From Heterodera schachtii (lineage: Eukaryota > Nematoda > Chromadorea > Rhabditida > Heteroderidae), in contig SIJG01000053.1 in NCBI GenBank assembly GCA_023374025.1, positions 1 to 64,000 of the forward strand: 64,000 nucleotides of DNA. Reading direction: 5' to 3'. Both the position numbers and the translations under genes were made by a program. The notes beneath the pieces are model-generated. The model did no database searches and was not told where the DNA came from. It saw nothing but the letters and a program-made list of their open reading frames with translations. Shown piece after piece: positions 11,451 through 22,719 of this stretch (positions are counted from its first letter, which is position 1; each line of letters opens with the position of its first letter).

Positions 11451-11860
11451 AAAGTTGAAAGAGGAGGAGAAGGAGGAAGAGCAAATAACGAAAGGGAGAA
11501 GAGGGGGAGGAACAATGTATGGAAGAGGTGGAGGGAGTGATGAAGAGAAAATAGAGGTGGAGGGAAAGGAGGAGGAAAAGAGGAGTAATGGGAGGGGGAA
11601 GGAAAAAGAAAGTTGAAAGAGGAGGAGAAGGAGCAAATAACGAAAGGGAGAAGAGGGGGAGGAACAATGTATGGAAGAGGTGGAGGGAGTGATGAAGAGA
11701 AAATAGAGGTGGAGGGAAAGGAGGAGGAAAAGAGGAGTAATGGGAGGGGGAAGGAAAAAGAAAGTTGAAAGAGGAGGAGAAGGAGCAAATAACGAGAGGG
11801 AGAAGAGGGGGAGGAAAAGGAGGAGGAAAAGAGGAGTAATGGGAGGGGGGGGGGGGAGGA
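11451..11860. repeat. Purine-rich tandem repeat, unit about 152-158 bp
   Basis: The landmark AAAGTTGAAAGAGGAGGAGA recurs at 11451, 11609 and 11761. Between landmarks is a GGAGG/GAAAA-rich unit containing AACAATGTATGGAAGAGG and GATGAAGAGAAAATAGAGG. The third copy is internally shortened and ends in a G run at 11845-11855. The strand asymmetry (purine on plus) is the mirror of the CT-rich array at 1-4.4 kb. Confidence 0.9.
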
Positions 11861-12970
11861 CAGAGAAAAATTATGGATATTCGTAGCAAGAATAAATAGG
11901 TAATGACAGCTGTTCCGGAGTTTCTAGTCCGGTACTTTTTGGAAAAACATTCTTCCCATTGGCTTGGCTTTGTCGTTCCCATGCCTCCCCAATGTCCCAA
12001 ATTTGTCATCCTTCTGCCATTTTCCCTCGACAGAAAGGCCCATCGCCTAACAAATCCTCCGTTTTCTTCTGTCCTAACGGTCTCTGCTGCGGTTGACTCA
12101 ACCGACGACGACAATGGCATTTGCGCTGGCTCTTCGTCTCCCCGGCACGGCGCGCCTTCCCCCGAGGGAATGTCCTCTTCTTTTCTGATTAGCCCCGCGT
12201 GGTATCGCGACAGCGATGGTCGGACGGGGTTTCGCCATGACTTGGAAATTCCAATCAAAGGTCGTCTCCAAGAAAGTCCCATCAAAGAAAAGAGCCGAAA
12301 TGGAAATGTTGAGAGAACTCGACAAGGAAACGGTGAAATTGACGTGGCAACAGACGATAAAGTAAAAGCATGGCTAAAAACGCATTTTGTGCCTTGGCCG
12401 TTTAGCGGTCGTTCGCCGGCTTTTCCGCCGTGCCAATTATCCATTGGCCCGGCAGCACCCCTTCGAACACAAAGCAATGGCCGCAAAAACAGAAAGTTGT
12501 CAAATTTGCCGAAACGATCAAAGTGAGCAAAATGCCAATGGCGGAAAGCGACTCAGAGAATGAAAAAGTTAACCAATGCCAAATGAATTTATTAATATTA
12601 AACAGATAAACGAAATTGCTCCGCGTTTGCTCATTAACAATTCACCGATAGCATTTGAAAGTTCATCACAAAAGGACTTAGCAGAAGAAAATCAGCCAAT
12701 TTGGAGAGAAGGTACGGAACAAAGGCGGAAGATGGACAGACGAAGAAAGGAAGTGATCAGAGAGGAGGAGGAATGGGAACGGAAAAATAGTGGTCAGTGT
12801 GGAGAGAACGGAGGGGAAAAGATTAGCAAAAGCAGATGCGGGGGATGGAGGTGAGGGGGCGGGAGAAGGGGGAGAAGCGTGGGGAGGGTGGAGGAGGGAT
12901 GAGGGAGCGGGATAAAGGGGATACGGGGAAGGATGAGGGAAAATGGGGGAGGAGAGTGGGAAGGAGGATA

Positions 12971-13229
12971 GACAATTGAGGGGGGATGAAGGGGCGGGGG
13001 GGGAGGATACGGGGAAGGATTAGGAAGAAGCATGGGGAGGGTGGGATGGGGGATAGACAATTGAGGGGGGATGAAGGGGCGGGGGGGAGGATACGGGGAA
13101 GGATTAGGAAGAAGCATGGGGAGGGTGGGATGGGGGATAGACAATTGAGGGGGGATGAAGGGGCGGGGGGGAGGATACGGGGAAGGATTAGGAAGAAGCA
13201 TGGGGAGGGTGGGATGGGGGAGAGATCGG
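12971..13229. repeat. G-rich minisatellite, three copies of an 84-85 bp unit
   Basis: GACAATTGAGGGGGGATGAA begins at 12971, 13055 and 13140, each followed by GGGGCGGGGGG, AGGATACGGGGAAGGATTAG, GAAGAAGCATGGGGAGGGTG and GGATGGGGGATA. A more diverged GGGGAAGGATGAGG stretch precedes it from about 12845. The several G-tracts per unit could form G-quadruplexes; that is inference. Confidence 0.92.
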
Positions 13230-13804
13230 TCACCAATTGAAAAGTTGCAGCTCCTTGTCAACATAAAAATACGCACTTCGAATTGCTCACCGATCAGTTC
13301 TTCCGCCATTGTCAGTCCATTTCGATCTTCGATGATTCCCAACAGCGTTCAGTGTACGACAACCTTAAGGCAATTTCAAACGACGAAACAACGAATAGTG
13401 AAAGTGAGAAATGGTTGAATAGCAAAACGAAGGTTTTGGCACAACGGGGAATTCACCGGAGCAAAAGCGAAAGGAACGGAATGGGAAGAGAAGTTGGAAG
13501 TGATTCTTCTGGATGAAAAGCGTCATCTGAGGGAAAAGCGAATCGTAACGAAAAGAATAATTGCGGAGATTGATCAGAATGGTTACTCGGATCAGATCAG
13601 ACCAATCACTCCTTCCCGGGTTTCACCTTTGATTATCAGTCATTTAAGTTATGAATTATTAAAAATGAATATTTATTTAAAGAAATATGGTTTAATGAAA
13701 ATAAAAAAAGTGGTAATAACAGAAAAGATGATGGCTGATCATTGAGTCGAATTCACATCTGTTGATGTTGATCAGCAGCCATAAACTCCCACGGTGAGTG
13801 CCTT

Positions 13805-14010
13805 TGCCACTTTTTCTCCCCCCCCCCCCGTTTCCCCTCTTTCTAAGTCCCCCTCCTATCTCTTTGCCATCCCCCCCCCCCTTATCCAAAGTCCCCCTAC
13901 CCCTTTTCCCTCTTTTCTAAGTCCCCCTCCTATCTCTTTGCCCATCCCCCCCCCTTATCCAAAGTCTCCCTCTCCTCCCCCTACCCATTTCCTGCCTTTC
14001 TCTCTCTGCT
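13805..14010. repeat. C-rich tandem repeat, unit about 75-80 bp
   Basis: Units contain CTCTTTCTAAGTCCCCCTCC, TATCTCTTTGCCATCC, a C run, and TTATCCAAAGTCCCCCT. Two clear copies and parts of a third are present. No gene was recognised. Confidence 0.75.
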
Positions 14011-14584
14011 TTTAAGTTGATTGTCCCGTTGTCTCCCATTAATTCTCCACGAATACCAACTGTCACCTTTTCCAACTTGGTTCATCCATTTCTCATCTGA
14101 TCACTCAAATTGCAATCCTTCGATGTCCGTCCGTCCCTTTCTTCCTCCACATTATTTGCTTTTGCATATGCTTTTTCCCCTCTCACTTTCCACTTCGATG
14201 CCCACTCAGTTGGCCATTCCTAATGGCTTATTCATTTTGGCAAAAAGTTCTTTGTCAATTTTCTAGTTCACCCCCCCCCCCCCTCCGAATTGCTTTTATT
14301 TCTTTGTTTATCCCTCTTTTTGTGTTTCTCTGATGATTCTGTGCCAATGCCAATTGGCGTTCCCTTCCCATCCTTTCGCCTTTAGCAATAAAATCCCAAC
14401 ACTTCGGTGCCATTCATCCAATGGGCCAATTGCGTTCTCCGCTTTTTCTGCCCCATCAATCACCCGGCTGCTTCTGATCTGATCTCTTATGTTCTTGCGA
14501 TGATTTGTCTACTTAAAAGGACAGTTGTCCTTTCCCTAAGCACGGTCCAATCAATCGATGGGCTGTGGGTGTCCTGCGATTGCC

Positions 14585-14910
14585 CCCCCCCACTCCCTCA
14601 ATCACTTTATTCCCCCTTAATCACTCCCTTCTTCTCCCTAATCACTCTCCCCTTAATCACTTTATTCCCCCTTAATCACTCCCTTCCCACTTAATCACTC
14701 CCTCCTCCCTAATCACTCTCCCCTTAATCACTTTATTCCCCCTTATCACTCCTTCCTTCTCCTAATCACTCTCCCCTTAATCACTTTATTCCCCCTTAAT
14801 CACTTCTTCCCCTAATCAGTCCCTCCCCTTAATCACTTCCCCCTTAATCAGTCCCTTCCCCCTTAATCACTTCCCCCTTAATCAGTCCCTTCCCACTTAA
14901 TCACTTTCCT
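14585..14910. repeat. TTAATCACT simple tandem repeat
   Basis: About twenty copies of CCTTAATCACT or close variants (CCCTAATCACT, CCTTAATCAGT) alternate with TTATTCCCC and CCCTTC. The repeat lies about 250 bases upstream of the recognised start of the potassium-channel gene. Confidence 0.9.
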
Positions 14911-15161
14911 TACGGCAACATTCCCCCTTCTGCTTTCTTGTTTACCGCGCAATTCCTTCTGTTCGTTTGACTGCTTCTGAGAATGTTGATCGCTGGAAAA
15001 AGCACATATCTTACTGACGCGGTTCAAACACGGCTTCAGATCATTTGTGAGTTAGAAATGGCCATAAAGGAGAATTCCTATGATTTTCGAAAGGGACCCC
15101 CCCCCCCGCCCTCGCGCAAAAAAAAGATCCATTTTCTCATTTCCTTTTATATTTTTGGTTA

Positions 15162-18067
15162 ATGCCCTTAAAGGTCCCCATTCTTGTTCTTCTCGTTTAT
15201 ACCATTATCGGTGCACTGATATTCATGCTCATCGAAGGACCCAATGAGAAGTACGAGTTGGAACAGTTGAGACAGCGGCGGCTCAAACTGCTCGAAGTCG
15301 TCCTCCGATCATTTGCTTTGGCTCCCGCCTCCCTAATGCCCCCCCCCCCCTTAGGACACGGCTTTTCGTCTGAATACCATCAAATCGATGACTCCTCTCC
15401 AAGCATACAATCACACGGTGACAACGCTGAACAATTACAGAGAACGATTGGGCATCTCCGAGGTGTTTATGAACCAAACGAAATGGACCATTTGGGGTTC
15501 GATTTACTTCTCAATGACCGTCTACACTACCATTGTTATGGCCTAATATAGCTTCGAACAGTACGGTATTTATTTAGGGATACGGTAATATTGTTCCTGC
15601 GACGACGTCAGGACGCGTTCTGACCATAATCTACGCTCTAATTGGGTGTGATGCGCAGATAGTCTCGTCCATTGTAAACAAAGTGTTTTCAGCATTCCTT
15701 TGGCATTGATCGCACTGATCACTATGGGCGGACTTTTCGCTAATCTTTGTCTGATCGTTTGGCGACTGATCGCGCGTTCATTGGGCTGCTTTTCAAAAAA
15801 GTTGGAACGAAAGGTCACTTTGGGTTGAAACTTAATTTTGTTTTTTAAATCACTGATAAATTTGACAGTTGACGATAGAGCCCAAAGATAACAACGAAGA
15901 CGAAATTGAAACTGAGACGAGGGCAAGCCGAGAAACACTTTCCACGGAGTCGGACGAAGGAAATGATGAACTGTTGCAGGTCAGTCAGGCCTACGTTAGA
16001 TCGATCAGGCGTTCGATCGATCAGAAATCTTTAAAGTCGGCCATTCTTCTGTCATCGTTCGGTATTCCGTTCAATCGGCCGCTTTCTCGAATTGTCTCGA
16101 ACGAAAAACAGATCAATCGGTCGTCCGTCCGATCGGTCTTCCGTTAGATCAGTCGGTCGTCCGTTCGATCGGTCTTCCGTTCGATCAGTCGTCCGTTCAA
16201 ACGGTCTCGAAAGAAAGACAGGTCAGTCGGCCGTCCGTTCGTTCGATCTTCCGTTCGGTCAGTCGTCCGTTCGATCGGTCTTCCGTTCGATCAGTCGTCC
16301 ATTCGAACGGTCTAGAAAGAAAGACAGAACAGTCGGCCGCCCCTTCAAACGGTCTCGAACGAAAGACAGATCAGTCGGTCGTCCGTCCGATCAGTCGTCC
16401 GTTCGATCGGCCGCCCCCTTCAAACGGTCTCGAACGAAAGACAGATCAGTCGGTCGTCCGTATGATCAGTCGTCCGTTCGATCAGCCGCCCCTTCGAATG
16501 GTTCGAACGGAAGACAGAGCAGTCGGTCGTCCGTCCGATCAGTCGTCCGTTCGATCGGCCGCCCCCTTCGAATGGTTCGAACGGAAGACAGAGCAGTCGG
16601 TCGTCCGTCTAATCGGTCGTCCGTTCGATCGGCCGCCCCTTCGAATGGTTCGAACGGAAGACAGAGCAGTCGGTCGTCCGTCTAATCGGTCGTCCGTCCG
16701 ATCAGTCGTCTGTTCGATCGGGCGCCCCTTCAAACGATCTCGAACGAAAGACAGATCAGACGGTCGTCCGTCTAATCGGTCGTCCGTTCGATCGGCCGCC
16801 CCTTCGAACGGTCTCGACGAAAAGACAGATCAGTCGGTCATCCGTCCGATTGGTCGGTCTGTCTTCCGTTGGTCGGCCGTTTTGAGTTCCCAACGCTCTT
16901 AGCTCTTTTAGTTCCCAGTTTGGTTTCTGATTGCGGTGACCATCATCTGGATCCTGCTCTGCGCTTATTTGTTCCTTCTCTGGGAGGATACGTGGGATTA
17001 CGGTTCGGCTTCCGTTTCCTTTGCGATTTTGCCCTTTTCCCAGGTCTTTCCCTCTATTTCGTGCTAGTCTCCTTCCTCACCATTGGATTCGGTTCGTCCC
17101 TTCCCTCCCTTTGTCTAATTCCTTCCGCCCCCCCAGGCGATGTGATCCCCTCCAAGCCCAATTACATCATTCTCGTCGGCATTATGATTCTGATCGGATT
17201 GGCCCTCGTTTCCACTGTTCTAACCATCATACAGAAGCAAATTCACGCGTTGGCAGACAATATGAAAAGCACAATCGACAAGGATTACCAAGCAGCATTA
17301 GAAGTGATTGCGGGGGGGGGAAGAAATGCCAAGAAAAAAAAACATTTTTAAAATGCCAAAGGAATTGGACGAGGACCAAATCGAACCCATCGATGGGCAG
17401 AGAAAGGAAATGGCGGCAAACGGAAAGGCGCCGCGGGCGATTGAATTTGACAGAGCGAAGGGATTGGATAAGGAAGAGCAAAGTGAGGAAAGGAAATGGC
17501 AGAAGGAAAACGGCGAAAGTCACGACATATTTAAATGGCTTTTGCCAATTTTTTGTGTGCGCCATATTTTTACGATCTCTTAATTTCACTTTTTTGTCGA
17601 AAATTTTCATCAAAATTGAATCATTTTGAAAATGTTTTTGAATTTTCGAAAATTCTTTCGGCGGCAGAGCCTATCGATGCAAAACAAATTGTTCAAATTG
17701 AAAACGAGCATAAAAATAAAATTGCATTGTACACAATTTTAATGCAAAAACTGATGAGTCAGCCGCCCATTCAGAGAAGCACAGCCGTCGCCCCCTGGAC
17801 GCGGTGGTCGCGCGGATGCCCCTCCGCTCGCGTCTTCTCTACTTAATTATGCCCTCGGGCGAGTCTTTTCCTTTCCTCTCACCAACTAAACTTTTTTAAT
17901 TCAGAAAGACGAAAACAGCTGAACAAGTAAAATTGGAAAAGGTTCAAAGCGAATGCCAAATTTTAAGGCACATGCAGCGGAGACAGCGCGTGGGCACCAA
18001 ATGGGTACAGACGGACCAATGGTTGTTGGACACGGCGGAACCGATGCATCAGAACGCCAATTTTTAA
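15162..18067 (+). CDS. TWK-type two-pore-domain potassium channel
   Basis: K2P channels carry background K+ current; each subunit has four helices and two pore loops. Phase-consistent exons: 15162-15296 (helix 1, VPILVLLVYTIIGALIFMLI), 15355-15534, 15578-15645, 15693-15813, 15869-15979, 16912-17002, 17044-17091, 17137 to about 17349. Pore 1 is TTI|GYGNIVP, split by a 43-base intron (15535-15577). It is followed by the K2P motif ALIGIPLAL. Pore 2 is FLTIG|FGDVIP, with WEDTW before it and helix 4 (IILVGIMILIGLALVSTVLT) after it. Later exons give RMPLRSRLLYLIMP (near 17812-17855) and an in-phase last exon 17905-18067 (QRVGTKWVQTDQWLL), ending NANF. Joins between 17349 and 17800 and the exact N-terminus (only four residues before helix 1 if ATG 15162 is used) are unresolved. 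The 0.93-kb intron 15980-16911 holds a minisatellite. Confidence 0.88.
16010..16890. repeat. Intronic minisatellite in the K2P gene
   Basis: The intron consists of a short motif GATCRGTCGTCCGTTC repeated many times. It is arranged in higher-order units of roughly 70-80 bases with GGCCGCCCCTTC, GAACGGTCTCGAACG and AAAGACAGATCAG. It stays open in some frames, producing Ser/Arg/Val-rich frames that I regard as artefacts. GATC and TCGA make the array rich in short palindromes. Confidence 0.93.
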
Positions 18068-18436
18068 ACGGAACGAAGGATGGTTGCGAAGATGCGCATA
18101 GACAATTTAGAAAGAAAATTGTGTCGCAGAATAAAAGCCCTCACAAAATTGTCCATCCTTTGCTTTATCACTTTTCTCGCCCTCTCTCTCTTTTTCTCTC
18201 TCTCTCTTTTCTCTCATCCCCTTCACTCCTTTTAGCTAAATTGAATAGATGAATAAAAAGGTGTATCCGCTTCTTCACCCCCTCCCCCTCTTTCCCCCCT
18301 TTTCTCTCTCTTCGACCCATTTTCTTCTCATTTCCTCCCGGAAACGGTGGATGAAAAGGCATTGACGTGCAATTGACTCTGACTAATTGACACGATGAAA
18401 GGGAAAACATTCAAAAAATGCAAATAAAGTGTTAAG

Positions 18437-20077
18437 TTGCGCCACGGCGGCTCCGACACTTCCGTTCTCTCCTTACTTCCCTTTCCATTTCCCATGGCAA
18501 TGCCATTCTCTCCTCCCCCTCCCTCCGTCTGTCCACTGGTCCTTTCTGCTCTATTCCCAATCGCCTGTCCTCCGTCTCCTCTTCCTCACCCAGTCCATCG
18601 CTTCGTTCGTTTCTCTGCTCGTCCTCGTCTTCGGCATGGTTCGTCTGCTCATTCGTCCGTTGGTCCCCACCCACCAGCGGAATACCGTTCTTTTGCTAAG
18701 TTTGTGCCTCTCTTTGCTGCTCGGAAATGTCGGTACACCAATTTATTGGCTCATTCAGCTTCCAATTGGCATTCGTTGTTCATTTGCCAGGTGTGCTCCT
18801 CTCCACTCTTTACCACCTCCACGTGCCCCTCTTCAGGCCCACTTCCAGCCTCTGTTTTTGGCTGTCCTTTTCAATTGGCGATTGCCTTAGTGAGTGTCCC
18901 TTGTCCCTATCCCCCCCCCCCCTCTGTCCCTCCCTTACATTTCCCTCCCCCCCCCCCCCCCGCCCAGTGATTCGGTCCCTCCTCAACGTCTCTCTGTTCT
19001 CCGCTTATTTGTCCGGCGTTTGTTTTGCCCTCGAAAGAGTCGTCAGCTCTCTGCTACTGCTGCGAAATCGACGAATAAAATGGGCAATTGCCATTTTCCC
19101 TGGCCATCCTCCAGGTTTTCGGCCTCCCTTTCCATTTTGTCCGCTTTTCCCCTCATTTCAGTGGCTTTTGTCCTTTTTGGCCGTCTTCCAGGCTAAACAT
19201 TCCGCCGTTTCGGCGCCCTTCGTCGCCTCCGAATTCCCCCCGATTTCGCGCCAACTTTTCCCCCATTGTGTCATGCTGACGCCTTCTCCCACCCAACTCC
19301 ATCCCCACTTTTTTGTCCTTCTCGGAATGCAAGCCTTCGTATTGGCCATCTTTTCTATCCTTACATATCACAATCACTTCGACCCAATGGTAATTACCAA
19401 GATTTATTTAATTGTTTTCAATTTGTTGCCTATTTTCATCGGATTCCTCAAAATTCTACGCCAAAACTTATTTAACTCCGCCAGAAGGAGTCATTTTATG
19501 GCAAAATATTATCACAGACAAAATGCGAATTGGCCAGACGTAACCCAATTGTTGCTGAGCAAGTGTTGGCCACTGAACAATCGCTGCCCATCGCTTCGTT
19601 CGCAGTCGCACTTTTTCTGTTCAACACTTTGCTTGACCGATCTTTCCTACGGACCATTGTAAACACTTTCGGGGGAAGGGAAGACAATGAAAACGAAGGG
19701 ACAGAGCAAAAGGCGCTGAGGGGGGCGATTTGGAGCGAATTTCAGGTGGAATTGGTTTAAAAGCAAAAGCAACAAAAAATCCAATTCAGACTTTGGCACT
19801 TCCCTTGGCGAGCGTTCTCTTCGTTTGGATTCTCTTCTTGCAAAACCGAAATTTGTGGGATTCACCGCCGGCGAGTGACGGATTTTACGGACGGATGAGA
19901 AACGGCGAAATGGCCAAGGAAAAGCCGAAGGAAATCGAACAAAACAAGACGAGAAACATAGAGAAGAGCATAAAAGAAAGACCATTAGTAAGGGGCAAAC
20001 CGATGGAAGGGACAGAGATTGGAGAGGAAGGGGCAAAAGAGCACATGGAAGAGAGGAAAACGGAGGAGAGAATGTGA
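18437..20077 (+). CDS. Seven-transmembrane serpentine receptor-like gene (exon joins partly unresolved)
   Basis: Successive open segments each give one or two hydrophobic helices: SIASFVSLLVLVFGMVRLLI and NTVLLLSLCLSLLLG (18590-18750), FQLAFVVHLPGVLLSTLYHL, then SLLNVSLFSAYLSGVCFALE followed by RVVSSLLLLRNRR (near 18975-19075). After a GTTTTCGG...TTTCAG intron come AFVLFG, FFVLLGMQAFVLAIFSILTY, IYLIVFNLLPIFIGFLKILR, QSLPIASFAVALFLFNTLL and ALPLASVLFVWILFL. A charged tail ends at 20077. The ALERVV motif at the end of helix 3 recalls the ER box of the nematode Sra/Srab/Sre chemoreceptor group (family knowledge), and the total helix count fits a GPCR. The start codon and several junctions were not established. 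It lies 370 bases downstream of the K2P gene on the same strand. Confidence 0.5.
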
Positions 20078-20204
20078 GGGAAGACGAACAGACTAAAGAC
20101 TGCGGAACGACTGATCCAATCTTATATTTCCAATTTTGCTTTCTTGATTCAAAGTATCAAATATGTATTCAGATCAATTACTAAGAAATTGTGTCGTGTT
20201 GAAT

Positions 20205-20265
20205 GAGGACCGCAGCCGGGGGAATCCCCGGCCAAACCGGGGGACGGAAGCCCCGTACGTGGACA
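20205..20265. other. GC-rich palindromic island
   Basis: In an A/T-rich flank, CCGGGGGAATCCCCGG (20216-20231) forms a hairpin. It is followed by CCGGGGGACGG and GCCCCG that can form a second stem. The function is unknown; it may be a structured RNA fragment or the relic of a repeat. Confidence 0.45.
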
Positions 20266-20828
20266 CCGTGATGAAAAATTTGAATATTTACTAAAGAAAG
20301 CAGGGATTTCTCTTTGATTGCCCATTTTTAAATTTATGTTAGGGTTATTTTCGCTCTCTTATAATTGTAAGTTCGATAAATAGATTTATTTATTTTATTA
20401 TGTAATATAATAACTTTTATTTAAAAGAGTAAAAAGAGGCGATAAAATGTTTGTTTAGAAAGAATGAAAGGGTGTGAATAGACCCGCGAGACAATGCTTA
20501 TTGTTAGAGAAGGGTCGTAAATCCAATCTTAAAGGCAAAAACAAATTAAACAAAATCGAATGGAAAATTGTTGTTAATGATGAGAAAGACCCCGGTGGAA
20601 AATTAAAGGAAAAATTAACGGAATACAAAAAAATAATGGAAAGAGTGAGAAACACAAAATGTAAATGTTACATGTGATGAGGACGAGCAAAATTAGAATA
20701 TGAAAGATTCAACGTGTGGGACGAAGACGCCGCTAACATCGTATGAAATAAAATGGCAAACGAAAGATCCAAGGGAAAGGGAACGAATGAAACCGAAGCG
20801 GACGAAGAAACGATGAAAGACGACGGCG

Positions 20829-22711
20829 TCATCCAACCGACGAAACAACGCCCACCTGTTGCTGCAATTGAACGACCCTTTCTTTCTTCTGTCCGTTGGC
20901 ATCCGTTTCACGATCAGAGTTAATGGCGGAGCTAAGCGAAATGGCGGCCAAATTGCTGCACAAATTGGAAACGGAAGACCCCTCGAGATTAAGATCAGAG
21001 ATGTTGAGCAAAGAAGAAGTAAATGGAGGCTGCTCTAAAGTCAACCATTGTACCAAAGTAGCAAAGAAAAGCCCACCGTGTTTTCTGAGCACTTCCATAA
21101 AATTGTAATTCCGCGGATCGACGCGTTGAGTTAGCCACCAATGGCGCTTGATTTCGCTAACAGTCGCGCGTAATTTTGGGCCCGGCTGAAGCAGCCAACT
21201 TAAGACCTGTGGAGGGAAAAGCGGATGCAAAAACAGTGTTCAGTCTTCACTTACCTGGTACAATCCCTCAGAAATTTCCCAGGGAAGTTCGATTTCGGCA
21301 TTCACAATTTCGTGAGAGGAACGAAAGGGATTCTCGAAGAAGACGAGGGTGTACAGCAAAATGCCTACGGACCACATCTCAACCTCGGGCCCCAAGTATT
21401 TGTTCCCACTGAGCACTGAATTCGAATACTTTGGGTGAGCAGAAGCATTTGATTGATTGGGCACCTTCGGGTGAGCAGTATTCCATGGTGCCGTAGAAAT
21501 ACGAAAAGACTATTCCTTCTCCGAAAAAGGCAGCCGAACCAAAGTCAATGAGTTTGCACCCGAAGTTCTGGTCAATGATTACATTTTCATCCTTCAAGTC
21601 CCTGTGAACAATGTGCTTTTTGTGCAGATAATCCACGGCATTGACAATCTGAAAATGGGGAAATTAGCAAAAGGAGAATTGCTTCATTCGCAGCTTCATA
21701 TTCCCATTGTTTTCTCAACCTTTCCCTAATTAAGTCTTCTTTTCGTTCCCTTTGCATTTGCCGTCATTACTTTGATACGACCCAAAATCACTCCCTTATT
21801 GTGCCAGTAAAGTCCACCCAACTCCTCCACTCAATGTTTTTTAAATGTCAATCTTTGCAGGCTTTTTTTTTTATTATGCCTCCCAGTAATTTTAAATTTT
21901 CATTTTAAAAATTCTTCATGTAAAATGTGGTGTAAATGTTTTTGTTACCTGTCTGAAAATATAGCTAATCAGCGGTTCGTCCATTTTGGGTTGATGATCG
22001 ATGAATTCGAATAGGTCCATGCCACAGCCGCACTTTTCCATCACCAGCTGATAATACTTGTCGTTTTCAAACACGCCGAGCACCCGCACAATATTTGGAT
22101 GGTTCAGATTCTCCAGCAGATGGACTTCAATTGGCACCATTTTGTTCGCTCTTTTCGGGCATTGAATCCAACTTTCTGGCAACACTTTGTCCTTGCAAAT
22201 AAACTTCGATACTGCCATAAGTCCAGTGCCTTTTTGAGTGGCCAATTTCACTGAACCAAAAGTTCCGTTTCCAATTTGTTGAAAACTGAAACAACGGAAT
22301 TTGAAGTTACTCTGTTGGATATTGCCTATAATTAGTCGCTTACGTGTGGTAGCATTTGGAGTACTCTCCTCGTACCGTTTCGTCGTTTTCGTCTCCGAGT
22401 GCATTCACCGGCACTTCCTGCATTTTAAGCTCAATTCCATGTGGAGTTTGTTCTTTTGGGTTCCGTCGTTCACTCATTGCAAAAGCAATGGCCGATTCAG
22501 ACTCGAAAATGTTCAATCCGCCGATAGAAAAGCGTGCCATTCGTTCCCGCATTGATTTCTTTTTTGACGGTGAAGCACCGATGGCAGTGACACCTCCGTC
22601 TTCGAATATTTTGTTGACCGTAAAGATGGAATTTGCTGTGACAGCAATCACTCTGTTGTTATTAGGCGTCGGAAGTTGCTCGTTCCTCCTCTTGGTAGCC
22701 CGCCTCCTCAC
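20829..22711 (-). CDS. PASK-like serine/threonine kinase, kinase domain without PAS domains
   Basis: PAS kinase is a nutrient-responsive kinase whose catalytic domain has a distinctive sequence. Minus-strand exons, in phase: 22344 to about 22711, 21949-22285, 21465-21648, 21255-21415, about 20829-21206. The catalytic domain has the G-loop IGNGTFGSVKL, lysine in MAVSKFICKDKVLPESWI, VMEKCGCGMDLFEFID, DEPLISYIFRQ, HRDLKDEN, KLIDFGSAAFF, GTMEYCSPEV across a 49-base intron, GPEVEMWSVGILLYTLVF, and a C-terminal HWWLTQRVDPRNYNF. These match the PASK pattern closely. Exon 1 reads SIFTVNKIFEDGG and an acidic linker but has no recognisable PAS domain; a stop lies just upstream and no in-frame ATG precedes SMRERMARF, so the 5' end is incomplete. 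The 0.3-kb intron at 21649-21948 is otherwise plain. Confidence 0.82.
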
Positions 22712-22719
22712 TCAGAGTC

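Larger units (their letters stand above)
11200..13745 (+). other. Region with several unassigned candidate exons among tandem repeats
   Basis: Three stretches read like protein but could not be joined: 11263-11369 (SPTFSGETPSPIGPRELIHF and following, ending at AAAAGAAAA|GTCACC), 12236-12361 (MTWKFQSKVVSKKVPSKKRA, then EMEMLRELDKETVKLTWQQT, ending near a GTAAAAG donor) and 13264-13445 (FELLTDQFFRHCQSISIFDD, then SQQRSVYDNLKAISN). Their composition is more protein-like than the flanks. They could be N-terminal exons of the channel gene or of a separate gene. No family was recognised. Confidence 0.3.

Noticed and set aside
11232..12486. Long minus-strand frame over the GGAGG repeats
   Set aside because: It is the pyrimidine strand of a tandem repeat, rich in Ser/Phe/Pro with internal duplication of the repeat; no domain.
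12971..14910. Regular repeats that might be a CRISPR array
   Set aside because: Units are contiguous or near-contiguous tandem copies without unique spacers, and the genome is eukaryotic.
15532..15545. Apparent one-base deletion in the pore-1 filter (ATTGTTATGGC)
   Set aside because: A 43-base GT-AG intron restores TTI-GYGN exactly, so no frameshift is needed.
16092..16902. Ser/Arg/Val-rich open frames in the GATCGGTCGTCC array
   Set aside because: The array lies within a K2P intron whose flanking exons join the conserved protein; the frames follow from the repeat.
20200..20265. GC-rich hairpins as a self-cleaving ribozyme
   Set aside because: I could not find the conserved core of hammerhead, HDV-like or twister ribozymes; kept only as a palindromic island.
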